Of a stretch of DNA of 64,000 nucleotides, positions 32,820-41,574 are shown piece by piece. The notes beneath the pieces were generated by a model. It was not told where the DNA came from and did no database searches. It worked only from the letters and a program-made list of their open reading frames with translations. A program made the position numbers and the translations under genes. Positions within the stretch are counted from its first letter, which is position 1. The number at the start of each line of letters is the position of its first letter. Source of the DNA: Verrucomicrobia bacterium Tous-C9LFEB (GTDB lineage: Bacteria > Verrucomicrobiota > Verrucomicrobiia > Methylacidiphilales > UBA1321); NCBI GenBank assembly GCA_002304345.1, contig NEUU01000003.1, positions 124,001-188,000 of the forward strand. Direction: 5' to 3'.

Positions 32820-33632
32820 CTATTCCCCGGTCTTCACTGTCACGACGACATCGATCTCGGATTTCTCCGTGAGCTCACTGGCATTGGGATCGTCCGACCC
32901 TTTGGGCTTGGGAGCCACTGAGACGCTGAGCACCTTGCCCTTCCAGAGACGGGTATCGGTCAGGCGAATGACGCAATCGTCGTTGCATTCCAGTATCAAG
33001 CCTCGCTTGCCATTCAGGATCGAGACTTGGGAATATTCGCCTTTAAAAACGAGCTTGTCCGTATTCAACCGGGTTTGCTCTTCCTGTCCGCGCGTGGTTT
33101 GCGTGACGACCGTCCCGTCCCCATAGACGGCGAAGGGAAAGGAGAATTGATAAAACGGTTTGGCGAACCATTTCGAATCTGAAAGTGGAGTGACCGTGGC
33201 ATGGACCCGGAATCTGTTTTCATCGAGCTTGGTGTAGGTTACCACGTAATCGAGTTCGCGTGGCTTGCCGGGACTCTTGCTATCGATGATTGTTCCCGAG
33301 AATTCGTGGCTGGAATCCTTGACCTGATATTGCGCTTTGTCACCCAGGACGCTGCTCCAGTTTTGATGGATGACGCTCTTGGCCTTGGGATCGGTGATGG
33401 TTCCTTCCGCGATTTTCTTTTCGGCCATGACAAAGGAGGCTTCAAGAATCGGAGCGTTATCGATGGTGATTTTCGAAATACACCCGAGAGGATTAAAGGT
33501 GATGAGGGTTTTGTCCGAGAGTTTGAGTTCTTCTGTGTCGGCTCGTAACGGAAGCACGCAGGAGAGTAACAGTAGCAGTCCGCAGGCGTTCCGAACGATA
33601 CGAATCCAGAGAGGTTGGTTGTTAGATTTCAT
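32820..33632 (-). CDS. Secreted protein of unknown family
   Basis: 270 residues from the ATG at 33632; the longer open frame to 33980 lies inside the upstream GH2 gene in another frame and is not used. Signal peptide to about residue 34 (GLLLLLSCVLPLRA-DTE). The mature protein alternates beta-type hydrophobic residues, suggesting a beta-sandwich of the kind found as carbohydrate-binding or galactose-mutarotase-like folds (VTYTKLDENRFRVHATVTPL). No catalytic motif recognised. It sits between GH2 and GH20 genes, with gaps of 20 and 3 bp, so it probably takes part in the same glycan breakdown. Confidence 0.75.
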   Translation of the reverse strand: MKSNNQPLWIRIVRNACGLLLLLSCVLPLRADTEELKLSDKTLITFNPLGCISKITIDNAPILEASFVMAEKKIAEGTITDPKAKSVIHQNWSSVLGDKAQYQVKDSSHEFSGTIIDSKSPGKPRELDYVVTYTKLDENRFRVHATVTPLSDSKWFAKPFYQFSFPFAVYGDGTVVTQTTRGQEEQTRLNTDKLVFKGEYSQVSILNGKRGLILECNDDCVIRLTDTRLWKGKVLSVSVAPKPKGSDDPNASELTEKSEIDVVVTVKTGE

Positions 33633-33652
33633 AGGATTTAGGTTGAATTGCT

Positions 33653-36600
33653 TTACTTGATTGCCGTTGCGCGTTCTCCCGTCCATTGGGAGCCGAGGAC
33701 ATACTCCAATACATTTCGCAGGTACATCGTCGCGATGGGATCGGTGCCATAGCGGGACGTGGCGAGGGCTTGCGAGAAGAAGACCAGTCCTTTGCCCACT
33801 TTGACTTCGCCCGTGACCATGCCGAAAATGGGGTTTTTGCAAAAGCGATACTGGGCGCGATTGCCGCCACTGATAATGACGCTTTCGGGCAAGGGAACGA
33901 TATAGTGCGAATAGACCGCTTTTGCCGAGGCGCTGACTCCGCCATCGCTTTTGACGCAGTCGCCATTCCAGACTTCCCAATGGGCGGGTCGGAGACCTTG
34001 CAATGTGGGATGCGCGCCGTCGATCACGTCGGCGAAGAGCATATCGCCCGCATCCTTGAAGCTATATCCCGGAGCGAAAGCGACGGGTCCTTCACGTCGT
34101 TGTTCGAGGCAGATGAGGTGTCCGCCTTTTTCCAGCCAGGCTTTCACCTTGCTCATCTCCGAGGAGAGGGACAGGTCGATCGAGTTGGCACCGATGATGA
34201 GGACTTCATAGTTGTCCAGGCCTTCCATCGATTCAACTGCCGTGAAGGGAATGCCGAGAGAGCTCAGTACCTTTTGAGTCGCGTTGATGCTTTTTCTTTC
34301 ATAGAGCGCAATCTTGCCCGGAGACGTCACGGTTGTTTTTCTGGAGTTGAGATGGCCCACATAAAAGGGCGATGCATTCTCCTGCACCACGGCTTCTCCT
34401 CGGCGCAAACGTGTGTGGACGACGTAGTCGCCAGCAGGCGTTTCGGGCGGAATAGTGAACGTCAGCGTTTTATCGATGCGGGCATGTTCTGTGACTTCGG
34501 GAATAAGGCTTTCTGCGGAAGCGACGACGGTTCCATCAGTCGCCAGAAGGCGGGTCTCGGCTATGAGGTTTTTTTCCGGCGTGGCGTACTGATCGTTGAG
34601 AATGCGCACGTTGACGGACAGTTTTTCTCCGGCGAAACGATGTCGGTCATGCAGATCGGGCAGCGCTGCCAGAGGGGCAAGGGCCTGTCGTTCCGCGAGA
34701 AATTCCCTATTTTTGCGTGCCTGCGCGGCGAATTCCCGCACCTGTTCTGGCGAGAGAAAAGGATCTTTGCAGGGAATCCCCCACAGAGAGGGGTCCAAGT
34801 CGTGCACGACGAGACCCTCGAATATGTCGAGATCGCGGCGAGCGCGGCGAATGAATTCCGCATACAACTTCGCCGTGGTGTCCTGCAGCGATTCCCTAGT
34901 GGTGGCGGTTCGCACGCCGGTGAAGCACGCGTACATGAGGCGAGGCAGGAAGTCCCAGTATTTCGTTCCCTTCTTCTGGGTTGAGATTTCGTTGGCCCAC
35001 TTCACATAAGCGTTGCGGTCGAGAACGCCGTCCTTCAACAAGGCCTGAAAATCAGGGCGCAATGTGAGATCAGATTGATAGCCGCCACATTCGCCCAAGA
35101 TCACAGGCTTGTCGATTTTACCGTAAATCCGCTTCCAATGTTTTTGCGCGAAGCTCGCGATAGGGGCGGTGCAATCCATGTAACCCATGTCGCCATTTTG
35201 ATAATCGTGACCATCGAGATAGTCGGCGGGGAGTGGTGTATTCCATTGCCAGATGGTCAAGCCCGAGGAAGGGGTGACGAGGCGTTTCTGGATATCAATG
35301 GACTTGATGTAGTTGTAGAAGGCCGTCATATAGTCCGCCAATTGCTTCTCCTTGCCGTGGAAGCCAATTTCATTTCCCGCCGTGAGAAAACAGACGGAGG
35401 GATGATTGTGCAGTTGAGTCATCCACTTGCGCAAAATCGATTTTCCAAACGGCGTGAGCTGTCCATCGGAGCCCGTAATGCCGTCTACCTTCACCTCTGC
35501 AATCAGCGCTGCCGTGGCGTTGCTGTCGTCCATGGCGAGGGCGCGCACTTCGAGAGAGAAGTCCTCCTCGTTGAGCAATCCAATCTCATCGCAAATATCA
35601 TAGCAGATACGAGTGGACGGGCCATTGTTGGTGCGCCGCAGATTGAGATTCACGTCTTTATAGAGTTTCAACCCCTGCCGGAGCCAATCGGATTTATTGA
35701 ATGCCCACATCCGACTGCCCCACTGCTCGCGGGCTCCGGGATTCACCCCGAGCAAAAAGAGCGGATGCCCGTTGAGATAAAATTGTTTCTCGCGAATTTC
35801 CATTCTTCGAAACCCGAAGCGCGTCTGGCCCAGGATGCGTTGTCCTTCGGTCAGGCGAAGCCGGTAGAGCGAGGGATTATTCAGATCCCACGTTACGGGA
35901 TTGGAAACCTTGAAGGTAAAACGATGATCGCTTTCGCCTTTGGGGAAGGTGACCTCTCCCAGCTTGAGCGTGGCCGCTCTGGCCTGAGCTGGAGGGGTGT
36001 ACGAGTTCGACTTGAACGGATCCACTTGCGCCATAACCGGGAGCTTAACCTCCGCGCCATTATTGACCGCGTGCGCTTGAAGAATCACATCACCATTTGG
36101 GTCCGCATCGATCAGGATATCGGAGAAGGAAACCGATTCGCGGAAATCAATCCACACTGCACCAACGATGCCTCCGTCGTTCGGGTTGTTTTCCAGAATC
36201 GGCAGACCATCGTCAAAGACGCGCACGACCAACGTATTTTCGCCATCGAAATTCACCTGAGCCGTGACGTCCAACTCAAAATCGTCGAGCAATAGGCGCC
36301 GGTTGAGCGACCAGTATTCTCCCGCATCGGCAGACGAATTCACGTGCTCCCCCACCAGCGCGCCATTCAGCCAGATCTTACTTTCGGTCTGCACGGAATC
36401 AAAATGAACGATGACACGTTTACCGCGTTTCTCCTTGGGAATTTTGAAGCTGGTCCGGTAGTAACCCAACCCGGAAAATGCAATGCGATTGGGTGCTTTT
36501 TCCGCAGCGGGACGGGCGGCAATATTCCATGACCACGGCACGGGAATTTCCGTCCAAGCCGAGGCGTCAAACTCGGGTTTGAAATAACCCTGTGTCAGCC

Positions 36601-36898
36601 CGGCATCGGTGGCGGGGGCTTTGTTCATCTTGGGATCGGTAGAGACCACCTTTCCTTCCCGGCGCTCCAGCAGGTTGATTTCCGGCTTAAATTTCCAATA
36701 GCCCGTCAGATATTGACGATCCACCTGACCATAGAACGCATCGGCAAATTCTGGTTCGAGGAGAAGGCTGGCCCGTTGCTGCGAGGTGAGGTTGGGAGAA
36801 AGTAAAGGTTCCTCCGAGAGAGGTTCGACGGCGGTACCCGTGCCAGTGCCAAGGAGTAAGGCAGTCAGCGCAAGCGAACATGGGCGAAGCAAGGTCAT
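33653..36898 (-). CDS. Secreted GH2-family glycosidase with C-terminal GATase-like domain
   Basis: 1081 residues; signal peptide to about residue 23. A GH2 sugar-binding jelly roll near 65-240 (YYRTSFKIP, IWLNGALVGEH), an Ig-like middle domain, and a TIM barrel with FLTAGNEIGF (acid/base Glu near 507) and VILGECGGY (nucleophile Glu near 602). Residues 890-1060 (VLIIGANSIDLS, WLEKGGHLICLEQ) look like a class-I glutamine-amidotransferase-like fold often found in large glycosidases. GH2 covers beta-galactosidase, -glucuronidase and -mannosidase. First gene of the operon with the unknown secreted protein and GH20. Confidence 0.82.
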   Translation of the reverse strand: MTLLRPCSLALTALLLGTGTGTAVEPLSEEPLLSPNLTSQQRASLLLEPEFADAFYGQVDRQYLTGYWKFKPEINLLERREGKVVSTDPKMNKAPATDAGLTQGYFKPEFDASAWTEIPVPWSWNIAARPAAEKAPNRIAFSGLGYYRTSFKIPKEKRGKRVIVHFDSVQTESKIWLNGALVGEHVNSSADAGEYWSLNRRLLLDDFELDVTAQVNFDGENTLVVRVFDDGLPILENNPNDGGIVGAVWIDFRESVSFSDILIDADPNGDVILQAHAVNNGAEVKLPVMAQVDPFKSNSYTPPAQARAATLKLGEVTFPKGESDHRFTFKVSNPVTWDLNNPSLYRLRLTEGQRILGQTRFGFRRMEIREKQFYLNGHPLFLLGVNPGAREQWGSRMWAFNKSDWLRQGLKLYKDVNLNLRRTNNGPSTRICYDICDEIGLLNEEDFSLEVRALAMDDSNATAALIAEVKVDGITGSDGQLTPFGKSILRKWMTQLHNHPSVCFLTAGNEIGFHGKEKQLADYMTAFYNYIKSIDIQKRLVTPSSGLTIWQWNTPLPADYLDGHDYQNGDMGYMDCTAPIASFAQKHWKRIYGKIDKPVILGECGGYQSDLTLRPDFQALLKDGVLDRNAYVKWANEISTQKKGTKYWDFLPRLMYACFTGVRTATTRESLQDTTAKLYAEFIRRARRDLDIFEGLVVHDLDPSLWGIPCKDPFLSPEQVREFAAQARKNREFLAERQALAPLAALPDLHDRHRFAGEKLSVNVRILNDQYATPEKNLIAETRLLATDGTVVASAESLIPEVTEHARIDKTLTFTIPPETPAGDYVVHTRLRRGEAVVQENASPFYVGHLNSRKTTVTSPGKIALYERKSINATQKVLSSLGIPFTAVESMEGLDNYEVLIIGANSIDLSLSSEMSKVKAWLEKGGHLICLEQRREGPVAFAPGYSFKDAGDMLFADVIDGAHPTLQGLRPAHWEVWNGDCVKSDGGVSASAKAVYSHYIVPLPESVIISGGNRAQYRFCKNPIFGMVTGEVKVGKGLVFFSQALATSRYGTDPIATMYLRNVLEYVLGSQWTGERATAIK

Positions 36899-37177
36899 GC
36901 GCAGAGTCTATTGCCAACATAATAAAAAAACAAGGTATTATTATTAATGGCGACGAATGGGGCTCTTATGACCGATGTGGAATCGGATGCTTCAATACAG
37001 ATCCGAACGCCGTCTGAGAAATCTATTGGTATAAATTGAGCGAGTGAGAATGGGCCTTTTTTGAGAATTCCAAGATAGATCTTGCCAGGAACGAGTGGTG
37101 GCTTTATATTAACGCTAAGTAGTATTAATAAATCATCCAAAGAGAGCCCGGAGATTGAAAAGCACGTGGAGAAAAAT
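36899..37177. other. Divergent promoter region, GH2 operon and PEP-CTERM gene
   Basis: 279 bp without a gene, AT-rich. On the minus strand it carries AATAATACCTTG (36934-36945 region), related to AAATACCTTG upstream of the esterase at 30179-30188; both may be promoter or operator parts. GGAG at 37168-37171 is the ribosome site of the PEP-CTERM gene. Confidence 0.4.
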
Positions 37178-38125
37178 ATGCCCAAACTAATAAGAGTCGC
37201 ATGCGCATCCCTCATTGCCCTGGTGGTAATGGGGATCACCCTGACGTCAACTCAAGCATCCTTGCTCGTATACGAGGGATTTTCGGGTTACGGCACCCAA
37301 TCGTTATCGGGATTGGCTGTCAGCGCCAACGCCGTTGGATTAAGTGGTAATTATGTGACTGCTACGGCCAACGGCATCAGCATTAGCTCGACGGGGCTCA
37401 CTTTCGGAGGCGGAGCGACGACGTATGCGGTGAGTGGTGGTGCTTCCACTTGGGCGCTCAACGGAGCCGGTGGAGTCGGGGTGACATTGGCGATGTCGAC
37501 GTCCTCCTATGTGGGCACGCTCTATGGCAGTTATCTGGTCAATCTCGGCGCGAACCCTACGACCGATGCCGCTCGCGCCGAAGTGCGTTTTAATGCGAGC
37601 ACGACCGGGGTGACGGGAACGAGTTTCTATAACTCCATGGCGGCGAGCACCACCTTGGGCCAATCAGCGGTCAAGTATAATACGGCAATCATTACGACGC
37701 CGATCGCGATGGTGGCGGATACCACGTACATGGTCATCTCCAAGTGGACGAATGTTGGCGGCACGGGCACTGGCGTCGGCACGATGTGGGTTTTGAGTTC
37801 CGCACAATATGACACTTTGATGACAGCGGGACATCTGACCGATTCCTATTTGTCTACAGCGGTAGTTGGAACCGATGTGACGGAGATGGTGACAAGTGTT
37901 TCGGATACAGCGAATCCCACGACGCTTGCAAATGGCGAGGCCATGCAACTCATTTTCGGTTCAGGCTCCGCCTTGACCACTCGCACGATTGATGAAATCA
38001 AGTTCGGATCGAGCTTATTGGATGTAGCCGCTGTACCGGAGCCGAATTCAATGGCGCTGTTACTGGGATCGTCCGCTGTTCTTATTCTCGTGGCTTACCG
38101 CCGCCGGTCGCAGATCGCTTGGTAA
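37178..38125 (+). CDS. PEP-CTERM sorting-domain protein
   Basis: 315 residues from the ATG at 37178, which has a GGAG ribosome site and starts a signal peptide (MPKLIRVACASLIALVVMG); the open frame back to 37082 is not used. The mature region is Gly/Ser/Thr-rich and low in charge, like other surface proteins of this class. The C-terminus has VPEPNSM, a hydrophobic segment and YRRRSQ, the complete PEP-CTERM signal that an exosortase recognises and cuts. No exosortase gene is in the window. It lies between the GH2 operons, possibly as a surface or exopolysaccharide-associated protein. Confidence 0.85.
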   Translation: MPKLIRVACASLIALVVMGITLTSTQASLLVYEGFSGYGTQSLSGLAVSANAVGLSGNYVTATANGISISSTGLTFGGGATTYAVSGGASTWALNGAGGVGVTLAMSTSSYVGTLYGSYLVNLGANPTTDAARAEVRFNASTTGVTGTSFYNSMAASTTLGQSAVKYNTAIITTPIAMVADTTYMVISKWTNVGGTGTGVGTMWVLSSAQYDTLMTAGHLTDSYLSTAVVGTDVTEMVTSVSDTANPTTLANGEAMQLIFGSGSALTTRTIDEIKFGSSLLDVAAVPEPNSMALLLGSSAVLILVAYRRRSQIAW

Positions 38126-38194
38126 TTAAATACTCCGCTATTCCGCTTTGTCTGATTTCGGTGTGATTAAACGTGTTGTTGAAAGTTGTACTCA

Positions 38195-40087
38195 ATGAAA
38201 GCCTATCCCATCTATCCGCAGCGTCAGAGCGAACTTTTGGATGGTGTCTGGGACTTTGCCTGGCTGGGAGATCGTCTGCGTTTTGAGGAAATAAAACCGG
38301 GCTCAATTCATTATGAAAATATGATGGCGGTTCCGGGCGTATTTGATGCTGGCCCGGAATTCGCGGGAAAGCGTGGTGCGGGCCTGTATCGTCGGGCAGT
38401 CTATACGGGTTTGGAGGCGGGGAGAATGCGCCTTCGTTTTGGTGGCATGGGGTTGCGAGCGCGGGTCTTTTGGGATGGACTGGAAATTGGCGCGACTGAG
38501 TTGGCGTACTCGGGCGTTCAATTTGATTTCAATGCGGGTGGAGGGGCTCACCACGAATTGGTCGTGGCGGTGGATAATCGCATTCCTGAAAAGCCGCCTA
38601 TTCTTTTTTCTCCGGAATATGACTTTTATGGATATGGTGGAATTTATCGCAGCGTGGAAATGGAACGTCTTCCTGCGACGCATCTGAATCGGGTGCAAGT
38701 GCGCACGATTGATTTGGAGAAGAAGAAAATCCGACTGAAAATCAACGTCGATGGAGTGAAATCGGATGATCTGGATTTCACGGTTGTCTTTGATGAAAAA
38801 GAGCCCGTGGCCTTCAAGCGTCGTGTGGTGGAGGGCTGCGTTACGGTGGATTTGAACGTACCGCGCGGTCAAGTGTGGTCGCCGGAGGAACCGAATCTCC
38901 ATACGGTCACCGTGGCTATTGCGGGGGATTGCATTACGGAGCGCTTTGGGTTGCGCACGGTCGAGGCTCAAAAAGGCCGGATTCTGTTGAACGGTAAACC
39001 GCTTCTCTTGCGTGGACTGAATCGGCACGAGGCGCATCCGGAACTGGGGCCAGCGCTCCCGCCCTCGATCATGATCGAGGATTTGCAGTACTTGCGCGAC
39101 ATGGGGTGCAACTTTATCCGTGGGGCACACTATCCCATGAACCAGCAGTTTTTGGATTTATGCGATCAGATGGGTTTTCTCGTCTGGGAGGAGAGCTTGG
39201 GATGGGGTGATGATGAGGATCGCATCTCAGACGAGCGCTTCATGGATTTGCAGGAAAAGCAGACGCGACTGATGGTCCGCAATAGCATCAATCATCCATC
39301 GATTATCATCTGGGCCTTTTTGAATGAAGCCTGTTCGCAATCGCCCGTCAGCCGCCCCCTTTACGAGCGATTGACGCAGGCCATTCGTCAGGAGGATTCG
39401 AGCCGACTGCTTTCGTACGCTTCGAATCGCACTATTCCCGTAACATCCTATGCGCCGTCGCGTCGTAAAAAGGGAACGAGGGTGAGGGTGGCAGACTTGA
39501 ATTTCGATCTCGTGGATGTCATCAGCGTGAATTTGTATCCGGGCTGGCTGACGGATATCGACTGGGAAACCATTCGTCCGCTCGACATGGTGAGCGAGCG
39601 ATTGGAGGAACTGGCTGAAGATTTTTCTGCTGCCAAGTACAGGGACAAGCCCGTGCTGATCAGTGAAATTGGCGCGGCCTCGCTGCCGGGATGTCACGAT
39701 CGGCTGCGCTCTTATTGGTCGGAGGAATATCAGGCCGATCTGGTGGGCGAGGCGATTCGGTGTGTCTTCTCTCAGAGTCGATTTAGCGGTGTGGCGATTT
39801 GGCAGATGTACGATACGCGCACCTTTGCCAACGGGACGCGTAAGGCGCGCGGATTCAATAATGCGGGGGTGCTTGACGAGTATCGCCGTCCCAAACTTGC
39901 CTACGATGTCGTGAAGGAACTGTACAGCAAGTGGAGTGAGTCCGACATGAAGAGAGTGTTCGTGAACCGACCCGAGCGGGTTTTACGTTCCTCCAAAGGC
40001 AGCAAGTTGATGCCGCCGGATCAGGCAAGTCGTTTGTCGGCGGTCACTACGAACGGCGACTGGCTTTCGAATAATTTGAGTCGGTGA
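38195..40087 (+). CDS. GH2 glycosidase (beta-glucuronidase/galactosidase type), cytoplasmic
   Basis: 630 residues from the ATG at 38195; a TTG nine bases upstream is unlikely. No signal peptide. GH2 domains in order: jelly roll (LLDGVWDFAW near 15; GLYRRAVYTG near 64), Ig-like, and TIM barrel with RGLNRHEAHPELG, WAFLNEACSQ (acid/base Glu378) and LISEIGAASLPG (nucleophile Glu491). The compact 630-residue size is like bacterial beta-glucuronidases, although the N-K motif of true glucuronidases is not obvious. The next gene on the strand, 67 bp on, is an arabinose/fucose-isomerase-like protein, suggesting the released sugar is isomerised next. Confidence 0.85.
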   Translation: MKAYPIYPQRQSELLDGVWDFAWLGDRLRFEEIKPGSIHYENMMAVPGVFDAGPEFAGKRGAGLYRRAVYTGLEAGRMRLRFGGMGLRARVFWDGLEIGATELAYSGVQFDFNAGGGAHHELVVAVDNRIPEKPPILFSPEYDFYGYGGIYRSVEMERLPATHLNRVQVRTIDLEKKKIRLKINVDGVKSDDLDFTVVFDEKEPVAFKRRVVEGCVTVDLNVPRGQVWSPEEPNLHTVTVAIAGDCITERFGLRTVEAQKGRILLNGKPLLLRGLNRHEAHPELGPALPPSIMIEDLQYLRDMGCNFIRGAHYPMNQQFLDLCDQMGFLVWEESLGWGDDEDRISDERFMDLQEKQTRLMVRNSINHPSIIIWAFLNEACSQSPVSRPLYERLTQAIRQEDSSRLLSYASNRTIPVTSYAPSRRKKGTRVRVADLNFDLVDVISVNLYPGWLTDIDWETIRPLDMVSERLEELAEDFSAAKYRDKPVLISEIGAASLPGCHDRLRSYWSEEYQADLVGEAIRCVFSQSRFSGVAIWQMYDTRTFANGTRKARGFNNAGVLDEYRRPKLAYDVVKELYSKWSESDMKRVFVNRPERVLRSSKGSKLMPPDQASRLSAVTTNGDWLSNNLSR

Positions 40088-40154
40088 GGAGTTGGATAAT
40101 CCTACTCCATTTCTCTCCTCGCTCCGGCGCAATTCTATTCAAGAAACCAAAGAA

Positions 40155-41516
40155 ATGAGCAAATTAAAAATCGGATATGTGCCGTTGGCCAAAGGGAATT
40201 GGCGTGAGCCTCGAGTGGAAGCGGTACGGGAACAATCGCTGTGTGTGCTGCAAAATCTGAATGCGGGTTATGAAGTGGTTGGAGGAGATGCTCTCATTAC
40301 CACCGATTCCGAGGCGGTGGCGTTGGTGGAGTACTTTGAAAAGGAGCGTGTTGATGTTCTTGTTTTTCACTACATCACCTTCGCCTTGGGCTCAATTGCG
40401 CCGCTGATGGCGGAGCGTGTGCATTTGCCGATTGTATTTTGGTCCATGCCAGAGCCCGTCATGGAAGGTGGTCGCATCAGTTCTAACTCATTCTGCGCGG
40501 TCAATATGAACGCACACGCGTTGTGGAAGTTGAGGGTGCGTTATATTCACGTTCATGCCAGTCCGGAAATGGCGGCGGAGAAACTACGCGGTGCGGTGGG
40601 ACCGGTCGCGGCGATCAAACGGTTGCGTCGAACGAAGCTGGGCATGGTGGGCTCGCGTGCGCCGGGATTCTATACATCAGGTGCGAATGAATTGTTGTTG
40701 CGTCGTCAGCTAGGAGTGGAGATCGACAATATCACGCTCTATGAATTGACCGAACTCGCGGACAGAATGCCGAAGGAGAAGGTCGACGAGGCAGTCGAAT
40801 GGCTTAAGGGCAGTTCGGGCGGCGTTTGCGGACCGACCAACGAGGAGTTGCGAAAAGGGGCCGCGTTATATCTAGCCTTTCTGGAGGTAAAACAGAAATT
40901 TTCCGTCGATGTGTTCAGCGTCAAATGCTGGCCTGAGTTCGCGCAATACTATGGCATCGGTGTCTGCGCCATTCTCAGTATGCTCAACGATCGCTCGATT
41001 CTCAGCGGTTGTGAAGGGGATGTCTATGGAACCGTGACGATGATCATGGAGAATGAGATTACGGGAGGTCTGCCGTTTTTCTGCGATCTGATTTCCATTG
41101 ATGGCCGGGAGAATACGGGCATCACGTGGCATTGCGGCGCTGCGCCGAAAGGGCTGTGTCGTCCCGGCGCGGACGCGAAGTTGCGTCAGCATTCGATTAT
41201 CGATGGGGGCGACAAAAAGGGATTAACCAATGAATTTCCGCTGAAGCCCGGTCGCGTTACCCTCGCTCGAGTTAGTGAAACCCGGAATAACGACGGCTAT
41301 CGCATGCTCATTACGACTGGAACGGCCGTCGAGACCGAACAGCTCTTGCGCGGAAATCCTTTGCGCGTTCAGTTCGATGCGCCTTTACCTGAGTTGGCGA
41401 AGACCTTGATCTATGGCGGGTTTGAGCATCACTTTTCCGTGATTCACGGGGAGATTGTCGAGGAATTACTCAATATCTGCAGGCTGCTCGATATCGAACC
41501 GATCGTGGTGAAGTAA
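40155..41516 (+). CDS. L-fucose/L-arabinose isomerase family protein
   Basis: 453 residues from the ATG at 40155. The chain follows the FucI/AraA-type architecture: an N-terminal substrate domain (MSKLKIGYVPLAKGNW), and a C-terminal half with KCWPEFAQYYGIGVCAILS and GCEGDVYGTVTMI, where FucI/AraA-type proteins carry Mn-binding Glu and Asp residues. It would interconvert an aldose and a ketose in the cytoplasm, after the neighbouring GH2 frees its sugar. Many members of this broad family have no known substrate. It ends 35 bp before the convergent ROK gene, with a shared terminator. Confidence 0.78.
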   Translation: MSKLKIGYVPLAKGNWREPRVEAVREQSLCVLQNLNAGYEVVGGDALITTDSEAVALVEYFEKERVDVLVFHYITFALGSIAPLMAERVHLPIVFWSMPEPVMEGGRISSNSFCAVNMNAHALWKLRVRYIHVHASPEMAAEKLRGAVGPVAAIKRLRRTKLGMVGSRAPGFYTSGANELLLRRQLGVEIDNITLYELTELADRMPKEKVDEAVEWLKGSSGGVCGPTNEELRKGAALYLAFLEVKQKFSVDVFSVKCWPEFAQYYGIGVCAILSMLNDRSILSGCEGDVYGTVTMIMENEITGGLPFFCDLISIDGRENTGITWHCGAAPKGLCRPGADAKLRQHSIIDGGDKKGLTNEFPLKPGRVTLARVSETRNNDGYRMLITTGTAVETEQLLRGNPLRVQFDAPLPELAKTLIYGGFEHHFSVIHGEIVEELLNICRLLDIEPIVVK

Positions 41517-41538
41517 CCTATCGACGAAATGGCGCAAT

Positions 41539-41574
41539 AAAAGACGAGTCTCAAACCGAGAGTTCGTCTTTTTT
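41539..41574 (+). terminator. Terminator at the end of the GH2/isomerase operon
   Basis: AAAAGACGA (41539-41547) pairs with TCGTCTTTT (41564-41572), enclosing a CTC/GAG inner pair, and runs into six T. It overlaps the last codons of the convergent ROK gene and may serve both directions. Confidence 0.75.

Noticed and set aside
33633-33980. N-terminal extension of the secreted unknown protein
   Set aside because: It overlaps the end of the GH2 gene in another frame, is Arg-rich, and would hide the clear signal peptide starting at 33632.
36895-37239. 114-codon minus-strand frame across the GH2/PEP-CTERM gap
   Set aside because: It crosses both gene starts and has no recognisable motif; the plus-strand PEP-CTERM start with GGAG explains the region better.
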